Positions 41,054 through 52,156 of a stretch of 64,000 bases of DNA are shown here, piece by piece. A program made the position numbers and the translations under genes. Below the pieces are notes generated by a model. It had not been told where the DNA came from. It did not search any database and saw only the letters and a list, made by a program, of their open reading frames with translations. Source of the DNA: Taklimakanibacter lacteus (GTDB taxonomy: Bacteria > Pseudomonadota > Alphaproteobacteria > Rhizobiales > Aestuariivirgaceae); assembly GCA_003576695.1 (NCBI GenBank), contig QOZQ01000001.1, positions 558,001-622,000 on the forward strand. Reading direction: 5' to 3'. Positions within the stretch are counted from its first letter, which is position 1. Each line of letters starts with the position of its first letter.

Positions 41054-41062
41054 TTACCTGAA

Positions 41063-41671
41063 ATGACCGATCAACGACTGACGCGTGAAACAGGACCCGC
41101 TCTCAGGGTCGCCAAAGTGGTCGAGCCCGTGCTGGACGGCATGGGCTTCCGGCTGGTGCGCGTCAAGATGAGCGGCTCGACCTTGCAGATCATGGCGGAA
41201 CGGCCGGACGGCTCCTTCACCATCGATGACTGCGAGCAGGCGAGCCGGGCCATTTCGCCGTTGCTCGATATCGAGGACGTCATTTCGAGCCGCTATTTCC
41301 TCGAAATGTCCTCGCCCGGCATCGACCGCCCGCTGGTGCGCGCTGAGGATTTCGAGCGCTGGGCCGGACATGAGGCCAAGATCGAGATGGCCATCCCGCA
41401 GGCCGGGCGCAAAAGGTTCCGTGGGCTTCTCGAAGGCTATGCCGATGGCGAGGTGCGCCTTTTCATCGACAATCCGGAAGGCGGGCCGGAAAAGCTTCTG
41501 ATCGGGCTCACCTTCGCCGATATCGACGAAGCCAAGCTCGTGCTGACCGATAGCCTCATCGAAGCCGCGAAGACCCGCCGCGCCGGCCCCGCCATGACGG
41601 ATGGCAGCGAGTGGACCGAGGGCGACGACGAGAGCGAAGAGACAACTGATTTGGACGACAGGAGACAGTGA
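41063..41671 (+). CDS. rimP: Ribosome maturation factor RimP
   Basis: A 202-residue two-domain protein. The N-terminal domain has [32 protein letters not shown], then [19 protein letters not shown] and the conserved [12 protein letters not shown]. The C-terminal SH3-like domain is followed by an acidic tail. It assists assembly of the 30S subunit. The start at 41063 gives the family N-terminus. It is the first gene of the operon and ends one base before nusA. Confidence 0.95.
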   Translation: MTDQRLTRETGPALRVAKVVEPVLDGMGFRLVRVKMSGSTLQIMAERPDGSFTIDDCEQASRAISPLLDIEDVISSRYFLEMSSPGIDRPLVRAEDFERWAGHEAKIEMAIPQAGRKRFRGLLEGYADGEVRLFIDNPEGGPEKLLIGLTFADIDEAKLVLTDSLIEAAKTRRAGPAMTDGSEWTEGDDESEETTDLDDRRQ

Positions 41672-41672
41672 C

Positions 41673-43289
41673 ATGGCCGAAGCCGCCGTAAGCGCCAACA
41701 GGCTCGAACTTCTACAGATCGCCGATGCGGTCGCGCGCGAGAAATCGATCGACAAATCGGTGGTCCTCGCCGCCATGGCGGAAGCGATCCAGCGCGCCGC
41801 GAAATCGCGCTATGGCGCCGAGAACAACATCGCGGCCGAGATCGATCCCAAGACCGGCGAGACGCGGCTCAACCGGCTGCTGCTCGTCGTCGAGAAGGTC
41901 GAGAACGAGGCGACCGAGATCAGCCTCGCCGAGGCGCAGCGCCGCAACCCGGCGGCGACCCTTGGTGATTCGATCGCCGATCCGCTGCCGCCGATCGAGT
42001 TCGGCCGCATCGCCGCCACCAACGCCAAGCAGGTGATCGTGCAGAAGGTGCGCGATGCCGAGCGCGAGCGCATGTATGACGAATACAAGGACCGCATCGG
42101 CGAGATCGTGCATGGCTCGGTGAAGCGCGTCGAATACGGCAATGTGATCGTCGATCTGGGCCGCGGCGAAGCGATCGTGCGGCGCGACGAGACGCTGCCG
42201 CGCGAGACTTTCCGGCCCGGCGACCGCATCCGCGCCTATGTCTATGACGTGCGCCGCGAGCAGCGCGGCCCGCAGATCTTTTTGTCACGTACGCATCCTG
42301 AGTTCATGTCGCGCCTGTTCGGCCAGGAAGTGCCGGAAATCTATGACGGCGTCGTCGAGGTGGTCTCGGTGGCGCGTGATCCGGGCTCGCGCGCCAAGAT
42401 CGCGGTGCGCTCGAAGGACGGCTCGATCGATCCGGTCGGCGCCTGCGTCGGCATGCGCGGCAGCCGCGTCCAGGCGGTGGTCAACGAGCTCCAGGGCGAG
42501 AAGATCGACATCATCCCGTGGTCGGCCGATGTCGCCAATTTCGTCGTCAATGCGCTGGCCCCCGCCGAGGTGGCGAAGGTCGTGCTCGACGAAGAGGCCG
42601 AGCGCATCGAGGTCGTGGTGCCGGACGAGCAGCTGTCGCTCGCCATCGGCCGGCGCGGCCAGAATGTGCGCCTCGCCTCGCAGCTCACCGGCTGGGATAT
42701 CGACATCATGACCGAGGCCGAGGAATCGGAGCGCCGCCAGAAGGAATTCGCCGAGCGCACCCAGCGCTTCGTCGAAACGCTCGATGTCGACGAGATCCTG
42801 GCCCAGCTCCTGGCGTCGGAAGGCTTCGCGACGGTCGAGGAAATCGCCTATGCCGATGCGCAGGAGATTTCGAGCCTCGAGGGCCTCGATGAGCAGACCG
42901 CGCAGGAGCTGCAGACGCGCGCCCGCGACTATCTCGACAAGATCACCGCCGAGCAGGATGCGCGGCGCAAGGAGCTGGGCGTCGCCGACGATGTCGCCGA
43001 GGTCGAGGGCGTGACCTTGCCGATGATGGTGGCGCTGGGCGAGGCCGAGGTGAAGACGGTGGAAGACCTGGCCGGCTGCGCCACCGACGATCTCATCGGC
43101 TGGACCGAGCGCAAGCAGGGCGAGACCGTCAAGCACAAGGGCGCTTTTTCCGATCTCGACGTATCGGCGGCGGAGGCCGAGGCCATCATCATGGCGGCGC
43201 GCGTCAAGGCCGGCTGGATCGAGAAGCCGGCCGAAGAAGCAGCTGAGGAAACCGCCGAAGAGGCGGGCGTGGAGGCGCAGGACGCTTGA
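41673..43289 (+). CDS. nusA: Transcription termination/antitermination factor NusA
   Basis: A 538-residue protein with the NusA N-terminal RNA polymerase-binding domain ([30 protein letters not shown]). An S1 domain follows ([22 protein letters not shown]), then two KH domains ([51 protein letters not shown]). Two C-terminal acidic repeats are rich in Asp and Glu, as in alphaproteobacteria. It modulates pausing, termination and antitermination. It is coupled to ylxR by overlapping codons. Confidence 0.97.
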   Translation: MAEAAVSANRLELLQIADAVAREKSIDKSVVLAAMAEAIQRAAKSRYGAENNIAAEIDPKTGETRLNRLLLVVEKVENEATEISLAEAQRRNPAATLGDSIADPLPPIEFGRIAATNAKQVIVQKVRDAERERMYDEYKDRIGEIVHGSVKRVEYGNVIVDLGRGEAIVRRDETLPRETFRPGDRIRAYVYDVRREQRGPQIFLSRTHPEFMSRLFGQEVPEIYDGVVEVVSVARDPGSRAKIAVRSKDGSIDPVGACVGMRGSRVQAVVNELQGEKIDIIPWSADVANFVVNALAPAEVAKVVLDEEAERIEVVVPDEQLSLAIGRRGQNVRLASQLTGWDIDIMTEAEESERRQKEFAERTQRFVETLDVDEILAQLLASEGFATVEEIAYADAQEISSLEGLDEQTAQELQTRARDYLDKITAEQDARRKELGVADDVAEVEGVTLPMMVALGEAEVKTVEDLAGCATDDLIGWTERKQGETVKHKGAFSDLDVSAAEAEAIIMAARVKAGWIEKPAEEAAEETAEEAGVEAQDA

Positions 43290-43873
43290 AGCAAGCCGCG
43301 GCCGAGGAGAATGTGGCGGAGCGCATGTGCATCGTGACCCGTGAGGTGCGCGATGAGGCGCAGCTCATTCGCTTCGTGCGTGGTCCCGAAGGTGCCGTGG
43401 TCCCGGACCTCAACCGGAAGTTGCCGGGCCGGGGGGTGTGGGTCAGCCTGTCCAGGTCGCGGGTGGCCGAGGCGGTCAGGCGCCAGGCCTTCAGCCGCGG
43501 ATTGGGCGAAACCAGCGCGGCCGGGCCCGATCTTCCCGATCAGGTCGGGGGGCTACTGCGCAAGGCGGCGGTTTCTTATATATCGCTTGCAAAAAAGGCT
43601 GGCGAGGCGGTCGCCGGAAACGCTAAGGTCGAGGAAATGGTGGCAGCCGGGCGGGCGCGGCTTGTCATTCATGCGCGAGAAGCAGCCCAAAACGGCCGGC
43701 AGAAGATCGACAACCTTTCGGGGCCAGGTGTAGAGACCTTGGGTTTCTTCACTTCGAGCGAATTGGATTTGGCGTTCGGCCGGACAAATGTGATACATGC
43801 GGCCGTGGCCAGAGGGGGGCTTGCTGAAAAGCTCCTGCAAGCCACGCGTCGCGCGGAAGCCTATGAAGCCTAG
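43286..43873 (+). CDS. ylxR: YlxR-family RNA-binding protein fused to an L7Ae-like domain
   Basis: A 195-residue protein. The YlxR (DUF448) domain occupies the first 90 residues (ERMCIVTREVRDEAQLIRFVRGPEGAVVPDLNRKLPGRGVWV). It is joined to a ribosomal L7Ae/L30e-like domain (GGLLRKAAVSYISLAKKAGEAVAGNAKVEEMV). The TTG at 43286 overlapping the nusA stop is taken as start because GGAGG precedes it by 10 bases. A GTG at 43313 or ATG at 43325 remain possible. In other bacteria the two domains are often separate genes. Confidence 0.88.
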   Translation: MKQAAAEENVAERMCIVTREVRDEAQLIRFVRGPEGAVVPDLNRKLPGRGVWVSLSRSRVAEAVRRQAFSRGLGETSAAGPDLPDQVGGLLRKAAVSYISLAKKAGEAVAGNAKVEEMVAAGRARLVIHAREAAQNGRQKIDNLSGPGVETLGFFTSSELDLAFGRTNVIHAAVARGGLAEKLLQATRRAEAYEA

Positions 43874-43980
43874 AGCGCTTTCCGCCAAAGTTGCTCGACT
43901 TTGGCGATAAGTAAGCGCTCCGGATAAAGTAAATCGAGCCTTTCCCGCTGGGGTCGACTTGACCCGAGCGGGAAAGGCTC
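43873..43980. repeat. Two large hairpins in the ylxR-infB gap
   Basis: Hairpin A has outer arms GAGCGCTT (43873-43880) and AAGCGCTC (43913-43920), with inner GCCAAAGT/ACTTTGGC closing a 6-base loop. Hairpin B has perfect 14-bp arms GAGCCTTTCCCGCT (43936-43949) and AGCGGGAAAGGCTC (43967-43980), with inner GGGTC/GACCC. No T-run follows either. The sequence style resembles dispersed intergenic palindromes of Rhizobiales, or it may be a regulatory infB leader. Confidence 0.7.
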
Positions 43981-44007
43981 TAAAGCCGACCGAAACTGGC
44001 AGGACGA

Positions 44008-46548
<2,541 letters not shown>

Positions 46549-46564
46549 GGGATGTTAGGTCGCC

Positions 46565-47104
46565 ATGGATGCGGCTGATTCAGGCCACCCTATCGAGGTC
46601 CGCTATCGGTTGAATGAAGATGATTTTCTGGCGCTCAACCGGCGGGCTCGTTTGCTGTTTAATCTGCGGGGCTGGGTCATTGACTGGATTGCGTGGTTGA
46701 TCATCCCGGCTCTGCTCTTCTTTTTTGCGTTGTTCGATTTCAAGGATCTCGTGGTTGACTTGATCGGTAGTGTTCTTTTTGGGCTCGTTCTTGTCCCTGC
46801 TTTCCCGTTTGTGAGGCGGTACCTCGTGCGCAAACGGATGAAAGCAACCTACAAGCTATCGGATGTCCGCCTGATCGCGGAGGAGCGCAATATCCGCACG
46901 GACGATGGAGAGGTCACCGTCACCATGTCCTGGCGTTCCATAGAGCGTGGTGAGGAGACGCGAGCACATTTCTTTCTCTTCCTGACCCGGTTGCAGGCAT
47001 TGATCATCCCCAAGAGGGCTTTTGCGGATGCGGGGGATGTCGTGCGTCTTCGGCATCTGATCTCGCAACAGGTCAAGGATTTCGCTCTGGTTGGTCGATC
47101 GTGA
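46565..47104 (+). CDS. YcxB-like membrane protein inserted in the infB-rbfA operon
   Basis: A 179-residue protein with two membrane helices (about residues 40-58 and 63-80) and a cytoplasmic C-terminal half. The C-terminal half, with a YKLSDVRLIAEERNIRTDDGEVTVTMSWRSIER pattern, resembles the YcxB domain. Its function is unknown. It starts 16 bases after infB, and its stop overlaps the rbfA GTG start. Its base composition is clearly lower in G+C than the flanking genes. The usual order is infB directly followed by rbfA, so this looks like an insertion that kept the operon intact. Confidence 0.75.
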   Translation: MDAADSGHPIEVRYRLNEDDFLALNRRARLLFNLRGWVIDWIAWLIIPALLFFFALFDFKDLVVDLIGSVLFGLVLVPAFPFVRRYLVRKRMKATYKLSDVRLIAEERNIRTDDGEVTVTMSWRSIERGEETRAHFFLFLTRLQALIIPKRAFADAGDVVRLRHLISQQVKDFALVGRS

Positions 47105-47496
47105 AAAATAAGCATTCCTCATCCGCTCCATCCCAACGCCAGCTCCGCGCCGGCGAGCTGATCCGCCATGCCCTGGCCGACATCCTCTTGCGCGGCGAGG
47201 TAGGCGATCCCGAACTCGACCGGCTCAAGGTGGGGGTGCATGAAGTTTCCATGTCGCCCGACCTGCGCATCGCCACCATCTTCGTCCGCCCGCTTCTCGA
47301 TGGCCATAATGATCAGGCTGTAAAGGTCCTTGCCGGCCATGCCCGCTATATTCGCGGATTGTTGGCGCCGCGCATCGACATGAAGTTCATGCCCGAATTA
47401 AGGTTTCGGATCGATACCGCGGCGGATTATGCCGACAAGATCGACAGGATCCTCAAGGATCCGGCGGTGGCGCGCGATCTCGCTGAGAAGAAGTGA
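47101..47496 (+). CDS. rbfA: 30S ribosome-binding factor RbfA
   Basis: A 131-residue KH-like protein: RQLRAGELIRHALADILLRGEVGDPEL near the start, then VSMSPDLRIATIFVRPL and LRFRIDTAADYADKIDRIL. It binds immature 30S subunits near the 16S 5' end. It uses GTG at 47101, overlapping the stop of the YcxB-like gene. Its own stop overlaps the truB GTG. Confidence 0.95.
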   Translation: MKNKHSSSAPSQRQLRAGELIRHALADILLRGEVGDPELDRLKVGVHEVSMSPDLRIATIFVRPLLDGHNDQAVKVLAGHARYIRGLLAPRIDMKFMPELRFRIDTAADYADKIDRILKDPAVARDLAEKK

Positions 47497-48404
47497 AGAC
47501 CAAACAGGATATCCACGGCTGGATCGCGCTCGACAAGCCGGAGGGCCTGGGCTCGACCCAGGCGCTGGCCAGGGTGAAGCGGCTGTTCAACGCCAAAAAG
47601 GCCGGGCATGGGGGCACACTCGATCCGCTGGCTTCCGGCCTGCTGCCGATCGCGCTGGGCGAAGCCACCAAGACCGTCTCCTGGGCCATGGACGGCCAGA
47701 AAACCTATCAGGTGGTGGTCAGATGGGGCGAGGCGCGCAGCACCGACGATCGGGAAGGCGATATTTGCGCCGTCTCCGATCATCGTCCGAGCGATTCTGA
47801 CATCGAGTCGATACTATCTCGGTTCGAAGGTGATATTGAGCAAACCCCGCCGAAATTCTCGGCCATCAAGGTGGCGGGCGAGCGTGCCTATGATCTCGCC
47901 CGGGCCGGCGAGGAGGTGGAACTGGCGGCCCGGACGGTCAGGATCGAGAAAATCGAGGTCATTGCCCGGCCCGACGCCGATCATTGTGCGTTTTCGGTCA
48001 CCTGCGGCAAGGGGACCTATATCCGCTCGCTCGCCCGGGATATGGCCCTGGCGCTGGGCACGGTTGGCCATGTGGCCCGGCTGCGGCGGGTTGCCGTCGG
48101 GCCTTTTGGCGAAAATGATATGATTTCGCTGGAAAAGCTTGAGGAACTGGGCCATAAGGCGCCCGGCGACAACGCCATGGAAGGGGTTCTCCGCCCCATC
48201 GAGACCGTGCTGGACGGCATCCCGGCACTGGCCGTGAAGGACGCGGAGGCCCAACGCCTGAGACAGGGCCAATCGGTTCTGCTCAGAGGCGCAAGCGCTC
48301 CCATCGCACAAGATGCGGTCCTCGTCATGTGGGGTCAAAGACCCCTGGGGATCTGCTCTATCGAGAAGGGCTCGCTCAAGCCGAAGCGTCTGTTCAACCT
48401 GTAA
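47493..48404 (+). CDS. truB: tRNA pseudouridine(55) synthase TruB
   Basis: A 303-residue pseudouridine synthase. [52 protein letters not shown] contains the catalytic aspartate in [29 protein letters not shown] and [20 protein letters not shown] follow, then a PUA-like C-terminus. It forms pseudouridine 55 in the T-loop of tRNAs. The start is GTG overlapping the rbfA stop. Confidence 0.96.
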   Translation: MKTKQDIHGWIALDKPEGLGSTQALARVKRLFNAKKAGHGGTLDPLASGLLPIALGEATKTVSWAMDGQKTYQVVVRWGEARSTDDREGDICAVSDHRPSDSDIESILSRFEGDIEQTPPKFSAIKVAGERAYDLARAGEEVELAARTVRIEKIEVIARPDADHCAFSVTCGKGTYIRSLARDMALALGTVGHVARLRRVAVGPFGENDMISLEKLEELGHKAPGDNAMEGVLRPIETVLDGIPALAVKDAEAQRLRQGQSVLLRGASAPIAQDAVLVMWGQRPLGICSIEKGSLKPKRLFNL

Positions 48405-48423
48405 CCCATTTGGAGATGACCGA

Positions 48424-48693
48424 ATGACAATGACTGCAGAGCGCAAGACCGCGCTCGTGAAAGAATATGGTACCAAAGCCGGCGACACCGGCTCACCCGA
48501 AGTGCAGGTCGCACTTCTGACCGAGCGCATCAACACGCTCACCGACCACTTCAAAGCCCACAAGAAAGACAATCACTCGCGCCGCGGCCTCCTCAAGATG
48601 GTCAGCCAGCGCCGCGGTCTGCTTGACTATCTCAAGAAGGTCGATGAAGGCCGTTATCAGTCGCTGATCAAGCGGCTCGACATCCGCCGCTGA
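48424..48693 (+). CDS. rpsO: 30S ribosomal protein S15
   Basis: An 89-residue protein, the usual S15 length. It has [67 protein letters not shown], the full rRNA-binding core. The ATG at 48424 is preceded by GGAG. S15 binds 16S rRNA helices 20-22 and usually represses its own mRNA. The gene is followed by a stable hairpin before pnp. Confidence 0.97.
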   Translation: MTMTAERKTALVKEYGTKAGDTGSPEVQVALLTERINTLTDHFKAHKKDNHSRRGLLKMVSQRRGLLDYLKKVDEGRYQSLIKRLDIRR

Positions 48694-48715
48694 TCAAACC
48701 AGCGGCTTAATATGA

Positions 48716-48743
48716 GCGGGCGGATCACCGATCTGCCGCCCGC
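48716..48743 (+). promoter_or_regulatory. Hairpin between rpsO and pnp
   Basis: GCGGGCGG and CCGCCCGC form a perfect 8-bp stem around a 12-base loop, 22 bases after rpsO. No T-run follows. In enterobacteria this gap carries the rpsO terminator and the RNase III site that starts pnp autoregulation. A similar role here is inferred. Confidence 0.5.
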
Positions 48744-48859
48744 GATCCCCTAAGCGGCGTCCGGCAATAGGGCCGGCGCCAGGAGGCCCAAAGGGGATGC
48801 CGTCCACGATGTAGGTGAACGCACTTCAAGCGGCGGCGAAGGGCAATCAGGAAAATCAC

Positions 48860-51013
48860 ATGTTCAATATCGATGTTGAAGAAATCGAATGGGGCGGCAA
48901 GAAGCTGCGCCTCGAGACCGGCCGCATGGCGAGACAGGCCGATGGCGCCGTCGTCGCGACCTACGGCGAGACCACGGTGCTCGCCACCGCTGTCGCCGCC
49001 CGCTCGGAGAAGCCCGGGATCGATTTCTTCCCGCTCACCGTCAATTACCAGGAAAAGACCTACGCCGCCGGCAAGATTCCCGGCGGTTATTTCAAGCGCG
49101 AAGGCCGTCCGACCGAGCGCGAGACGCTGATCTCGCGCCTCATCGACCGGCCGATCCGGCCGCTCTTCGTCGAAGGCTTCCGCAATGAGACGCAGGTCAT
49201 CGCGACCGTGCTGTCCTACGATCTCGAGAACGACTCCGACATCGTCGCTATGGTCGCCTCCTCGGCGGCGCTCACCCTTTCCGGCATTCCTTTCATGGGC
49301 CCGATCGGCGCGGCGCGCGTCGGCGTCGTCGATGGCGAGTATGTGCTCAACCCGACGATCGAGCAGATGAAGACCTCCGAGCTCGATCTCGTCGTCGCCG
49401 GCACCCAGGATGCGGTGCTGATGGTCGAATCGGAAGCCAAGGAGCTCTCGGAAGAGAAGATGCTCGGCGCCGTCATGTTCGGCCATGCGCAGTTCCAGCC
49501 GGTGCTCGAGGCGATCATCCGCCTGGCCGAGCGCTCGGCCCGCCAGCCGCGTGATTTCACGCCGCCCGACGAGGAGACGCTGTTCAACTCGGTGAAGCAG
49601 ATCGCCGAGGCCGATGTGCGCTCAGCCTATGCCATCGCCAAGAAGGAAGACCGCCAGGAAGCCGTCGCCAAGGCGAAGGACAAGGTGCTGGCCGCGCTCG
49701 TCGTCGAAGGCAAGGACGACGCGCCGGAGCCAAACAAGGTGGGCCAGGCCTTCAAGCATCTCGAGAAGGATGTGGTGCGCAACAGCATCCTCGACACCGG
49801 CCATCGCATCGACGGGCGCGATCTCGTCACCGTGCGGCCGATCGTGGCGGAAGCCTCGGTGCTGCCGCGCACCCATGGCTCGGCGCTGTTCACCCGCGGC
49901 GAGACGCAGGCGCTGGTGGTCACCACGCTCGGCACCGGCGAGGACGAGCAGTATATCGACTCGCTCGAAGGGACCTACAAGGAGACCTTCATGCTGCATT
50001 ACAACTTCCCGCCCTTCTCGGTCGGCGAGACGGGCCGCCTCGGCGGCGCCGGCCGGCGCGAGATCGGCCATGGCAAGCTCGCCTGGCGCGCCATCCATCC
50101 GATGCTGCCGCCGGCCGATCAGTTCCCCTATACGATCCGCGTCGTCTCGGAGATCACCGAGTCGAACGGTTCCTCGTCGATGGCCTCGGTCTGCGGCGCC
50201 TCGCTGTCGCTGATGGATGCGGGTGTGCCGCTGCGCGCGCCCGTGGCCGGCATCGCCATGGGCCTCATCAAGGAAGGCGAGCGCTTCGCGGTGCTCTCCG
50301 ACATCCTGGGCGATGAGGATCATCTCGGCGACATGGACTTCAAGGTGGCCGGAACCGCCAATGGCGTGACCTCGCTGCAGATGGACATCAAGATCACCGG
50401 CATCACCGAAGACATCATGAAGACGGCGCTGTGGCAGGCCAAGGACGGCAGGCTGCACATCCTCGGCAAGATGGCGGAGGCGCTGGAGAAGGCGCGTCCG
50501 GGCCTCGGCGAGCATGCGCCGCGCATCGAGGTGATCACCATCCCGACCGACAAGATCCGCGAAGTGATCGGCACCGGCGGCAAGGTGATCCGCGAGATCG
50601 TCGAGAAGACCGGCGCCAAGATCGACATTTCCGATGACGGCACCGTCAAGGTCGCCTCGTCCTCGGGCCCCGCCATCGAGGCGGCGATGAAGTGGATCAA
50701 GTCGATCGTGTCGGAGCCGGAAGTCGGCGAGATCTATGACGGCAAGGTCGTCAAGGTCGTCGATTTCGGCGCCTTCGTGAATTTCTTCGGCGCCAAGGAC
50801 GGCCTCGTCCATGTGTCGGAGCTGGCGCCGCGCCGCGTCGCCAAGGTCACCGACGTCGTCAATGAGGGCGATGCGGTGAAGGTGAAGCTGCTCGGCTTCG
50901 ACAATCGCGGCAAGGTGCGCCTGTCGATGAAGCAGGTCGACCAGCAGACCGGCGAGGACCTGTCGAAGAAGCAGGCCGACGAGCAGCCGCAGGCGGAAGC
51001 CAGCGGCGAGTAA
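48860..51013 (+). CDS. pnp: Polyribonucleotide nucleotidyltransferase (PNPase)
   Basis: A 717-residue exoribonuclease with two RNase PH domains ([38 protein letters not shown] in the first; [19 protein letters not shown] and [18 protein letters not shown] in the second). KH ([25 protein letters not shown]) and S1 ([21 protein letters not shown]) domains close the protein. It degrades RNA by phosphorolysis as a trimer and in the degradosome. The ATG at 48860 gives the usual FNI start; the ATG 45 bases upstream is less likely. A strong terminator follows. Confidence 0.97.
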   Translation: MFNIDVEEIEWGGKKLRLETGRMARQADGAVVATYGETTVLATAVAARSEKPGIDFFPLTVNYQEKTYAAGKIPGGYFKREGRPTERETLISRLIDRPIRPLFVEGFRNETQVIATVLSYDLENDSDIVAMVASSAALTLSGIPFMGPIGAARVGVVDGEYVLNPTIEQMKTSELDLVVAGTQDAVLMVESEAKELSEEKMLGAVMFGHAQFQPVLEAIIRLAERSARQPRDFTPPDEETLFNSVKQIAEADVRSAYAIAKKEDRQEAVAKAKDKVLAALVVEGKDDAPEPNKVGQAFKHLEKDVVRNSILDTGHRIDGRDLVTVRPIVAEASVLPRTHGSALFTRGETQALVVTTLGTGEDEQYIDSLEGTYKETFMLHYNFPPFSVGETGRLGGAGRREIGHGKLAWRAIHPMLPPADQFPYTIRVVSEITESNGSSSMASVCGASLSLMDAGVPLRAPVAGIAMGLIKEGERFAVLSDILGDEDHLGDMDFKVAGTANGVTSLQMDIKITGITEDIMKTALWQAKDGRLHILGKMAEALEKARPGLGEHAPRIEVITIPTDKIREVIGTGGKVIREIVEKTGAKIDISDDGTVKVASSSGPAIEAAMKWIKSIVSEPEVGEIYDGKVVKVVDFGAFVNFFGAKDGLVHVSELAPRRVAKVTDVVNEGDAVKVKLLGFDNRGKVRLSMKQVDQQTGEDLSKKQADEQPQAEASGE

Positions 51014-51039
51014 GGACTATCGCCAGATCAGGATTGAAA

Positions 51040-51067
51040 GGCGCGGGAAACCCCCCGCGCCTTTTTT
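51040..51067 (+). terminator. Intrinsic terminator after pnp
   Basis: GGCGCGGG-AAACCC-CCCGCGCC is a perfect 8-bp G+C stem, extended by A-T pairs and followed by six T residues, 26 bases after the pnp stop. It closes the rimP-pnp operon. Confidence 0.9.
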
Positions 51068-51170
51068 CTGTTCGCGCAGGGAGCTCAGCGAGCCAGCCCT
51101 GACACGTCCCCTCGGGGCTCGCATATTCGCGAACCGGGGAGGAGGGGCAAGCAGGCAGGCTTGCGCTCAC

Positions 51171-52103
51171 TCACAGCCCGGCAAATTCCACGACCAGGGC
51201 GGCGTGGTCGCTTGCTCGGGGACGGTGACGCCCAACCCCGGGCAGCCGCGGGCCCTGATAGCGCGCGGCCTCCCGGGACAGGCCCTCGCGCAGCACATCC
51301 GGGCGGGCATCAAGCCACTTTTCGGCCAAGGCAGGAGCGGCAAGCAGGTAGTCGAGACGCAAATAGCCCCCTGAAGCTGGCTCGTAATAGGTCCATCGTT
51401 CGGATTCCGGCAGCCGTTCGACCAGATCGACCGCGAAATCCCGGGTAAGCGGAGCGATGGCCGGCTCGCCGTCATGTCCCTCGTCCGGTTCGTTCAGGTC
51501 CCCGAGCACCAGCCAGAAAGCCTTATTGCCGTTCGGGAAGCGACGCTCGATCAATCGTCTTACGGCCAGGGCTTCGCGCCGACGAACCGGCCAGGTGACA
51601 CGGGCATCCGGCCAGGGGGCCTTGAAGTGGCACAGGAAGATCGTCAGATCACCAATCTGCGCCATCAGGCAATCGCGACGGAATACCGGTGCGCCGGCCT
51701 TGCGGCCGGGAAGCTCTTCAAGACCGAGGTCGGCGGCGGTGAGCCCGGCGTGGCTGACCACCTCATCGACGGGCAGTCTGCTCATCAACGCAACATCGCG
51801 CCCGCCGCCGTCATTGCCGGGAAAGCAGAAGCGATACGGGTAGGCGTGCCCGCCCGCGTGGCGCAGGAGATGGTCGTGAAAGAAATCAAGCGCCTCGAGG
51901 TCGAATACTTCCTGAAGGCAGATCACGTCGGCATCGGCATGGGCCAGAACCGCAGCCGTCAGGCGGCGGTCAGCCAGGTCCAGCGCGGCGGCCTGCAACC
52001 CGCTGTCCCGGGCTGCGTCGCCATCCCGGGCGCCATCGAAGCGCGGATGTCCCATAGGGTGACGGAGGCGAAGGTTCTGGACGTTGAAGGTTGCGATGCG
52101 CAT
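51171..52103 (-). CDS. Endonuclease/exonuclease/phosphatase family protein
   Basis: A 310-residue metal-dependent phosphoesterase. MRIATFNVQNLRL begins the fold, DVICLQEVFDLEAL has the metal-binding glutamate, and DVALMSRLPVDEV and LGDLNEPDEG give the active-site Asn/Asp. The C-terminal ASDHAALVVEF supplies the catalytic histidine. It may be a nuclease or a sugar/lipid phosphodiesterase; the substrate is unknown. It has no signal peptide. It follows the RND pump gene on the same strand by 53 bases, but the link may be chance. Confidence 0.82.
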   Translation of the reverse strand: MRIATFNVQNLRLRHPMGHPRFDGARDGDAARDSGLQAAALDLADRRLTAAVLAHADADVICLQEVFDLEALDFFHDHLLRHAGGHAYPYRFCFPGNDGGGRDVALMSRLPVDEVVSHAGLTAADLGLEELPGRKAGAPVFRRDCLMAQIGDLTIFLCHFKAPWPDARVTWPVRRREALAVRRLIERRFPNGNKAFWLVLGDLNEPDEGHDGEPAIAPLTRDFAVDLVERLPESERWTYYEPASGGYLRLDYLLAAPALAEKWLDARPDVLREGLSREAARYQGPRLPGVGRHRPRASDHAALVVEFAGL

Positions 52104-52156
52104 GATCTCGTGCAAGTTCCTATGAAAGGAAAGAAACGCCTCCTTGCGCTCAACGG

